Assembly (NCBI GenBank): GCA_026397495.1
Contig: JAPLUS010000213.1
Coordinates: 1-9,794, forward strand
From: Candidatus Zixiibacteriota bacterium
GTDB lineage: Bacteria; Zixibacteria; MSB-5A5; GN15; PGXB01
Length of the DNA: 9,794 nt
Direction of reading: 5' to 3'
Under the pieces are notes generated by a model. The model was not told where the DNA came from, made no database searches, and was given only the letters and a program-made list of their open reading frames with translations. Below, in pieces: positions 6,017-9,794 of the stretch. Position 1 is the first letter of the stretch, and every line of letters starts with the position of its first letter. The translations under genes and the position numbers were made by a program.

Positions 6017-7399
6017 CTAACGGGAGAGTGATATGTCAGCGGGAAATTGCAAATGCCGCCACGGGAGAGAAATAGATTTTCTACCGGTGCCATCGGCGGC
6101 ATTAGCAATATATTGTAGAAAGCGCCCCGATTCTTTTATGGCGATTGCTTTATTATCAGGGATGTAAAAGGTAAGTCCTTCTAAATCATCGGCATCAGGC
6201 AATAATTTGCCCTCAATTTCATTGACGATACTGTCAATCATTATGATGACGCTATCCGGTTTCTCCACCGTATGCCAGTAAAGATATTTACTGTGAATAT
6301 AGTAATTGAGAAGCTTCGTCGTGGTGGTAACCATTAAGCTGCTATCGTCGTTTCTTTTTTTGATATATCTTAGAGCAGCAATTGTCGACGGACTCAAGAA
6401 TTCCGTGCCATTCCCCTTACCGAAATGAGTATAAAGAATCATATATCCTTGATTGGAAATCAACTGGTTGATCTGAGATGAACCCAGCTGGTCGGCCAGA
6501 TGATTCTCGTCGGCCTCAGGGTATTTCCCCCAAGGACTGATAAAACGGGCAAATTCAAAGATTTTCTGACCATCATCAAGCTGATAGATATGCACCAGTT
6601 TGTTATCGTGCGGATATTGCTGTTTGGTATGCAGTTGGTCTTGAAGATATTCGTATGATTGCTTGATTAAATTAACCGGTGAAAATAAGGCATCCTGCCC
6701 GATGCAATGAGTAACCTGCCCGCGCCAGAGGAATTTTATTCCGGCCGGAATAGTTAAATCAGTATGATATTCCAAGGCTCCGGAATTATCGCCATAGAAC
6801 CACGGAGCCTTACCGATATTCTGGGTATTCTCATACCCTCCATGGTTGATGAAGGTTTCAATGGTAAGGGAGTCTTTTTTCAAAAAGGCGAGGGCTCTTT
6901 CCGCCAGAGCACGTTGGAATTGATGTTCGGTAAAATTGCCATATGAATGCAGGCCGTCGATATAGCCGGCCTTGATTAGTCTTAATAATAGCGGCGTATA
7001 GTCGGATAGACTATCGGATGTTCCCTTGAAGATGGAAATTCCAAAATCGAGACCGCCCGTGAATTTAGTAGCGAGAGTTAAGCTATCGATAAATGTTCCC
7101 CCGTCTATATCGAGGCATTGGTTATAGAACCAGAAGGAATTCCCGATTTCCAGATTAAGACCCTGCCCAAAACGAGTCGAATGCGAGGTGTTGAGAAATT
7201 CTTGAATTGTCAAAGATTCCTTGATTGTTTCGGTTTCATCAATATCAGAGCAAATAGCCAGAGCGGCTTTATAGGGATAGGGGAATTTGCGGATGGAAAC
7301 GGTATTGTCCCGGCCGCATCCCCCTAAAACGAGCAATATCACGGCGGGAATAAATAGAAACTTCAGGGCGAGATCTTTTTTGCGGGCCATCCTTGCCAT
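6017..7399 (-). CDS. Lipoprotein with a possible divergent polysaccharide-deacetylase (NodB-like) domain
   Basis: The 460-residue product starts with a positively charged n-region, a hydrophobic stretch (14-25) and the lipobox LGGC with the modified cysteine at residue 28, so it should be a membrane-anchored extracytoplasmic lipoprotein. After it, AALAICSDIDET (D52, D54) resembles motif 1 (TFDDG) of NodB-fold deacetylases. LHSYGNF (H151) and NHGGYEN (186-191) lie where the metal histidines and later loops would be expected, but the usual H-x3-H is not clear. An aromatic-rich segment GNSFWFYNQ follows motif 1. The assignment to that fold is an inference; catalytic activity is uncertain. An in-frame ATG at 7390 is an alternative start that keeps the signal peptide. 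Neither start has a good Shine-Dalgarno; promoter position favours 7399. It follows the SHOCT-like gene by 63 bp but has its own promoter-like sequence. Confidence 0.8.
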   Translation of the reverse strand: MARMARKKDLALKFLFIPAVILLVLGGCGRDNTVSIRKFPYPYKAALAICSDIDETETIKESLTIQEFLNTSHSTRFGQGLNLEIGNSFWFYNQCLDIDGGTFIDSLTLATKFTGGLDFGISIFKGTSDSLSDYTPLLLRLIKAGYIDGLHSYGNFTEHQFQRALAERALAFLKKDSLTIETFINHGGYENTQNIGKAPWFYGDNSGALEYHTDLTIPAGIKFLWRGQVTHCIGQDALFSPVNLIKQSYEYLQDQLHTKQQYPHDNKLVHIYQLDDGQKIFEFARFISPWGKYPEADENHLADQLGSSQINQLISNQGYMILYTHFGKGNGTEFLSPSTIAALRYIKKRNDDSSLMVTTTTKLLNYYIHSKYLYWHTVEKPDSVIIMIDSIVNEIEGKLLPDADDLEGLTFYIPDNKAIAIKESGRFLQYIANAADGTGRKSISLPWRHLQFPADISLSR

Positions 7400-7417
7400 A
7401 GTGTGCCTATGGCAAGG
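7391..7417. promoter_or_regulatory. Perfect palindrome over the lipoprotein -10 box and start codon
   Basis: CCTTGCCATA (7391-7400) and TATGGCAAGG (7408-7417) are perfect 10-bp inverted arms around the 7-bp spacer GTGTGCC. One arm overlaps the predicted -10 box, the other contains the ATG at 7399. This is a typical place for a repressor operator. If transcription starts further upstream, the same sequence would instead fold the start codon into an mRNA hairpin. Confidence 0.55.
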
Positions 7418-7442
7418 TAGGCCAGTCCCAAAGGAATGTCAA
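7414..7442 (-). promoter_or_regulatory. Probable promoter of the lipoprotein gene
   Basis: On the minus strand a consensus -35 TTGACA (7437-7442) is followed after 17 bp by TACCTT (7414-7419). Initiation would fall near 7407, giving a leader of about 8 nt to the ATG at 7399. The -10 is only a fair match, but the -35 and spacing are ideal. Confidence 0.45.
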
Positions 7443-7462
7443 TCGATAATGCCGATTATGAG

Positions 7463-7900
7463 TTATTCGCAACAGATCTTGACTTTGGCTGCTGTCTTGT
7501 CATCACCCTGGACATCAATACAGAAATCATTTAAACCGGCCATTAATTCATCCAGCTGTTCCGGCTTTATTGTGTCCAGATCGAGATTGATTCCCTTTTC
7601 CTTAAGCGCCTGATTAACCTTATCGCGTGCCTCGCCGGGGAGTATGGAGCCCAGTTTTATGCCGGCGCGGATCAGCGCCAATGGGACCCGAATGTTTACA
7701 CATTTTTTGCTGCCGCTTTCAGCGCCGGGCTCACAGATTATGCGAAGGTATTTGGGTTTACATTTGGTGGATGAGGGCTGACTCCCCTCAGGCATTTCAC
7801 CGGCTTCTGATTGAAGCGCGGTAAGTAGTTCTTCGGCTTCGGTCGCACTTATTTTACCGGCGGCCAGCAGATCAAGAATGCGACGGCGATCGTTACTCAT
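7463..7900 (-). CDS. SHOCT-like domain protein, partner of the DUF2089 regulator
   Basis: This small 145-residue cytoplasmic protein begins with a helical module (RRRILDLLAAGKISATEAEELLTALQ, split here as residues 5-17 and 18-30) of the short SHOCT-like type. A low-complexity linker with Ser/Pro/Gly follows, then a conserved C-terminal part with KYLRIICE, CVNIRVPLALIRAGIKLGSILP and a final strand ending AKVKICCE. The reading frame stays open upstream to 8062, but ATG 7900 has a good AAGGAG with a 7-nt spacer and starts just 31 bp after the DUF2089 stop. The longer start would lie inside that gene. Similar proteins are often encoded beside DUF2089 or DUF4097 genes, where a role in regulation or envelope stress sensing is suspected but not proven. 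The biochemical function is unknown. Confidence 0.82.
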   Translation of the reverse strand: MSNDRRRILDLLAAGKISATEAEELLTALQSEAGEMPEGSQPSSTKCKPKYLRIICEPGAESGSKKCVNIRVPLALIRAGIKLGSILPGEARDKVNQALKEKGINLDLDTIKPEQLDELMAGLNDFCIDVQGDDKTAAKVKICCE

Positions 7901-7931
7901 GGCTTGACTCCTTTTATAATGGTTCTTGCCT

Positions 7932-8309
7932 TTAGTTTTTCTTTGATTCCCGGAGCAATTCGAGGGCCTCTTTGGCCGATATCTCGCCTCGCTCCAGACG
8001 GGATAAAATTTCCGTGTTGGGAGAGGAGAGGTTGATATTGACAAAGTCCAGTTTCTCTCCAATTCGATTCAGGCGGTTCTTGATACTGGGGTAGCTGACC
8101 CCAAAAAGTCCTTCCATCTCTTTAATCGACCCATGGCACCGCACAAAGGCGGCGATAAAGACTTGATCTTCCATAGTTAATTTTGCCAAAGGCGGAAGTT
8201 CAAAGCTCCCTTCAATGGTAATATCTTTACTGATTAATCTGATTTTTTCAATTATCAGCGGTTCACCACCGCTCAATTTGGTCAATTCTTGCCAATCTTT
8301 ATTCATCAT
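7932..8309 (-). CDS. DUF2089-type helix-turn-helix regulator lacking the zinc cysteines
   Basis: The 125-residue protein matches the DUF2089 family over the segment TIEGSFELPPLAKL (31-44), then a helix-turn-helix (about 48-89) with the signature VSYPSIKNRLNRI (71-83). Typical members begin with a CPxCG...CxxC zinc ribbon; here the matching positions read SGGEPL and LISKDI, and the only cysteine in the whole protein is C58. The fold pattern remains but the metal site is gone. The C-terminus (99-125, ILSRLERGEISAKEALELL) is a SHOCT-like helical module very similar to the start of the next gene's product. GGAGG at 8316-8320 supports ATG 8309 (6-nt spacer); ATG 8306 is also possible. It is first in a minus-strand operon and is probably autoregulated through palindromes in its promoter. 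DNA binding is inferred from the family. Confidence 0.85.
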   Translation of the reverse strand: MMNKDWQELTKLSGGEPLIIEKIRLISKDITIEGSFELPPLAKLTMEDQVFIAAFVRCHGSIKEMEGLFGVSYPSIKNRLNRIGEKLDFVNINLSSPNTEILSRLERGEISAKEALELLRESKKN

Positions 8310-8315
8310 TCAATT

Positions 8316-8320
8316 CCTCC
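8316..8320 (-). promoter_or_regulatory. Ribosome binding site of the DUF2089 gene
   Basis: GGAGG on the minus strand, 6 nt before ATG 8309 and 9 nt before ATG 8306, so it cannot decide between these two adjacent starts. It is the strongest Shine-Dalgarno in the window. Confidence 0.7.
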
Positions 8321-8328
8321 AAATAATG

Positions 8329-8350
8329 ACGTTATTAATATATATAACGT
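8329..8350. promoter_or_regulatory. Palindrome 1 in the DUF2089 promoter (possible operator)
   Basis: ACGTTAT (8329-8335) and ATAACGT (8344-8350) are perfect inverted arms around 8 AT base pairs. The right arm covers the predicted -10 box. Its centre is 35 bp from that of the second palindrome. The surrounding DNA is extremely AT-rich, which raises the chance of accidental palindromes, but the CG in each arm makes this one more specific. Confidence 0.45.
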
Positions 8351-8370
8351 AATATACTTAATATAGTCAA
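8342..8370 (-). promoter_or_regulatory. Promoter of the DUF2089/SHOCT-like operon
   Basis: On the minus strand TTGACT (8365-8370), a 17-bp spacer and TTATAT (8342-8347) lie 32 bp before the ATG at 8309. This leaves a leader of about 25 nt that holds the GGAGG site. Both boxes overlap inverted repeats. Confidence 0.55.
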
Positions 8371-8382
8371 TATAAATATTGA
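8367..8382. promoter_or_regulatory. Palindrome 2 in the DUF2089 promoter (possible operator)
   Basis: TCAATAT (8367-8373) and ATATTGA (8376-8382) are perfect inverted arms around AA and overlap the -35 box. It differs in sequence from palindrome 1, so the two may bind different factors or one may be accidental. The rest of 8383-8489 is AT-rich with no gene or terminator that I can see. Confidence 0.4.
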
Positions 8383-8489
8383 TAATATTAATATATTATG
8401 CAAATAAAATCGATTTATCGGGAAATATGATAATAGTATATGTTTCAATGATTTATGAAAATGAGACCGCTTTATAAGTCCTTTAGTGG

Positions 8490-9392
8490 TTACCCAAAGG
8501 TTACCAAAAAGGTTCCGCCAACGGCCAGTATGATACCGATTATTCTTCGAAGATTGATTGGTTCACGGAGCAGAAAGGCGGCAAAAAGGAATATGAAGAC
8601 ATTGCTGGTTTGGGTGATAGCCGAGGTGATGGAGGCCTTAGTCAGTTGCATGGCCATTAGCCAGAGAATCATTGATAGATAGGCACCCGCGAAGGAACCG
8701 CCGATTGTATAAAACCAGCCGCCCCGCGATATCCTTGGAGCAAGGATTTTCCGTCGCTCCGGATAAAATATCAGAATTATTCCAAGGGTTATAATGCCGC
8801 CGAGAAGACGGGTTGCGGTGGCCCATAGAAGAGGAGAATGCTCTAAAGGTCTTTTGGCAAGAGTAATACTGATGGCGCCGACAATCATTCCCATCACTCC
8901 CCAGAAGATTCCCCACCAAAGATTGCGACGGCTAATAGATTTCTTGTCGCCGGCTCCACCGATGGTTGCTATCGGGACAGCGGCAACAATCATAATAATG
9001 CCAATTACCTGTATAAAGGAAAGGGTTTCTCCCAGGTAGGAAATTGAGAGAGTGATAATAATTGGAATGTAAAGGCAACCGATGATGGCATAGAGACCGG
9101 CGCCGATAAGATTAAGGCATTTGAAGAAAAAAGTATCGCCCAATCCGATGCCAAGAGCGCCGCTTAGCAAAAATATAAGATAATTGCCGGCCGGCTCTTT
9201 AGGCAAAAGAGTTTCCCCAAAAATCCAGAGGGTCGGTAACAGCAGCAAAAGGGCGATAATGTCTTTAAAGAGATTAAGGGAGATCGGGTGCATCTGCTCG
9301 CCGCTTTTTTTGAAAAGAATGACGGCCATCGACCAGATTAAAGAGGCCCCGATAGCAGCCATCTCTCCAAGATGCGGGATAGAATTATTCAT
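8490..9392 (-). CDS. EamA/DMT-family inner-membrane transporter (second copy)
   Basis: This 300-residue protein has about ten hydrophobic segments in two EamA repeats (roughly residues 8-143 and 158-299). Family features include GEMAAIGASLIWS at the start, LSGALGIGLGDTFFF in the first repeat, SYLGETLS at its end, and LLREPINLRRIIGIILAVGG at the end of the second. The loop between repeats (about 145-157) is polar and cytoplasmic or periplasmic. It aligns in layout and in the LSGxxGxxxGDxFxF segment with the transporter at 78-983, but differs elsewhere, so the pair are old paralogues. The substrate is unknown. The start ATG 9392 is preceded only by a weak purine stretch. The next gene on this strand starts 180 bp further on and has its own promoter, so this is probably a single-gene unit. 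Confidence 0.9.
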   Translation of the reverse strand: MNNSIPHLGEMAAIGASLIWSMAVILFKKSGEQMHPISLNLFKDIIALLLLLPTLWIFGETLLPKEPAGNYLIFLLSGALGIGLGDTFFFKCLNLIGAGLYAIIGCLYIPIIITLSISYLGETLSFIQVIGIIMIVAAVPIATIGGAGDKKSISRRNLWWGIFWGVMGMIVGAISITLAKRPLEHSPLLWATATRLLGGIITLGIILIFYPERRKILAPRISRGGWFYTIGGSFAGAYLSMILWLMAMQLTKASITSAITQTSNVFIFLFAAFLLREPINLRRIIGIILAVGGTFLVTFG

Positions 9393-9431
9393 CTCTGTTG
9401 TTTAGTCCTATGATTGGTCTTTTAGGCGGGG

Positions 9432-9460
9432 AAAATACTCGATAATGGAGTTGAATTCAA
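9432..9460 (-). promoter_or_regulatory. Possible promoter of the second EamA transporter
   Basis: TTGAAT (9455-9460), a 17-bp spacer and TATTTT (9432-9437) on the minus strand lie 39 bp upstream of the ATG at 9392. Both boxes match moderately; the spacing equals that of the other promoters in the window. Confidence 0.4.
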
Positions 9461-9549
9461 GTAAGAAATGGAAATTGTGCGCTATTTATAATGGCTGCCG
9501 TTTAGAGAAATGGGTTACCGGATTCCTTCTGCGTGAGGGAAAGGGTTTT

Positions 9550-9580
9550 CGTAGGGGCTTGATTCATCAAGCCCTTTTTT
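9550..9580 (+). repeat. CGTAGGGG-type hairpin repeat, copy 2
   Basis: Head CGTAGGGG (9550-9557), stem GGGCTTGAT (9555-9563) / ATCAAGCCC (9566-9574) and six T (9575-9580). It has the form of a plus-strand terminator, but no plus-strand gene lies between it and 6004, so it is better read as a dispersed repeat. Confidence 0.7.
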
Positions 9581-9595
9581 AAAATTGACAGAAGT

Positions 9596-9620
9596 GGGTT
9601 TGATAAATCAAACCCCTACG
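9596..9620 (-). repeat. CGTAGGGG-type hairpin repeat, copy 3 (inverted)
   Basis: Stem GGGTTTGAT (9596-9604) / ATCAAACCC (9607-9615) ending in CCCCTACG (9613-9620), the inverse of the head. It matches copy 2 as an inverted repeat at 22 of 25 positions, 21 bp away. Two of the three differences are the two sides of one base pair in the stem (C-G versus T-A), so pairing is kept. Confidence 0.7.
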
Positions 9621-9683
9621 GCAATGGATAGCGGGCCATCAATTCGACCGGTAGCCGGCTCATCGGGTGGGTTGTCCGTTACC

Positions 9684-9710
9684 GGGTCGACACGCAGGTC
9701 GACCCCTACG
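9684..9710 (-). repeat. CGTAGGGG-type hairpin repeat, copy 4 (inverted)
   Basis: Stem GGGTCGAC (9684-9691) / GTCGACCC (9698-9705) with a 6-nt loop, ending in CCCCTACG (9703-9710). The stem sequence is close to copy 1 at 3896, while its neighbours at 9550 and 9596 carry a different stem. Confidence 0.7.
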
Positions 9711-9794
9711 AGAAATCTCACGCAAGAACCGACACAACCATGCAGCTGCGTAGGTCGGATTCCGAAATTCCGATTCCTATCGGAATAAGAAACC

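Larger units (their letters stand above)
9393..9794. other. Gene-free, repeat-rich right end
   Basis: Besides the promoter and three hairpin repeats listed separately, this stretch holds an exact second copy of CAAGAACCGACAC (9723-9735). It also holds a CGTAGG head at 9749-9754 followed by a weak stem (TCGGATT at 9755-9761 with AATTCCGA at 9766-9773), possibly a decayed fifth copy. The open frame across 9585-9788 consists of these repeats and has no gene character. Confidence 0.6.

Noticed and set aside
7901..8062. N-terminal extension of the SHOCT-like gene up to 8062
   Set aside because: This part lies inside the DUF2089 gene in another frame, while ATG 7900 has a good ribosome binding site and begins the conserved module.
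8488..8503. Direct repeat GGTTACC-N3/4-GGTTACC at the end of the second transporter gene
   Set aside because: It encodes the C-terminal Gly/Thr/Val residues of the protein and is too short to indicate a separate element.
9550..9710. CRISPR array
   Set aside because: The repeats are few, change orientation, vary in stem sequence and lack regular spacers; no cas gene is present.
9585..9788. Plus-strand open frame of 67 codons at the right end
   Set aside because: It is made of the hairpin repeats themselves, rich in Thr/Ser/Pro/Arg, with no recognisable domain or ribosome binding site.

Overview
The window looks like ordinary chromosome of an uncultivated, moderate-GC bacterium. Shine-Dalgarno sites precede several genes, housekeeping-type promoters with 17-bp spacers recur, and there is a two-subunit class I fumarase, an RqcH homologue, and intergenic DNA full of small palindromic repeats. 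This style would fit a lineage of the FCB group such as Zixibacteria, but that is a low-confidence impression. There are no tRNA or rRNA genes, CRISPR array, transposase or phage genes.

Layout: (1) 1-77, a hairpin terminator for a plus-strand gene off the left edge. (2) 78-983 minus, an EamA/DMT transporter, divergent from (3) 1087-2397 plus, a Ste24-type M48 membrane protease, with back-to-back promoters in the 84-103 bp between them. (4) 2443-3285 and 3317-3874 plus, fumarase alpha and beta subunits, ending at a repeat-type hairpin terminator. (5) 3875-4324, a 450-bp gene-free stretch with a MITE-like 216-bp inverted-repeat element. (6) 4325-6004 plus, RqcH, from an apparently leaderless promoter. 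(7) 6017-7399 minus, a lipoprotein with a possible divergent NodB-like deacetylase domain. (8) 7463-7900 and 7932-8309 minus, a SHOCT-like protein and a DUF2089-type HTH regulator that form a small operon upstream of the lipoprotein. (9) 8490-9392 minus, a second EamA/DMT transporter. (10) 9393-9794, a repeat-rich gene-free stretch.

The fumarase subunits make one enzyme of the TCA cycle, and RqcH acts in ribosome rescue. The DUF2089 protein and its SHOCT-like neighbour share a helical module and are probably partners. Their promoter carries two palindromes that could be autoregulatory operators. The lipoprotein gene has its own likely promoter, overlapped by a perfect 10-bp-arm palindrome.

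I see no clearly new multi-gene system. The signals most worth following are the CGTAGGGG hairpin repeats with covarying stems, the MITE-like element, promoters sitting 5-6 nt before start codons, the DUF2089 regulator that has lost its zinc cysteines, and the operator-like palindromes.
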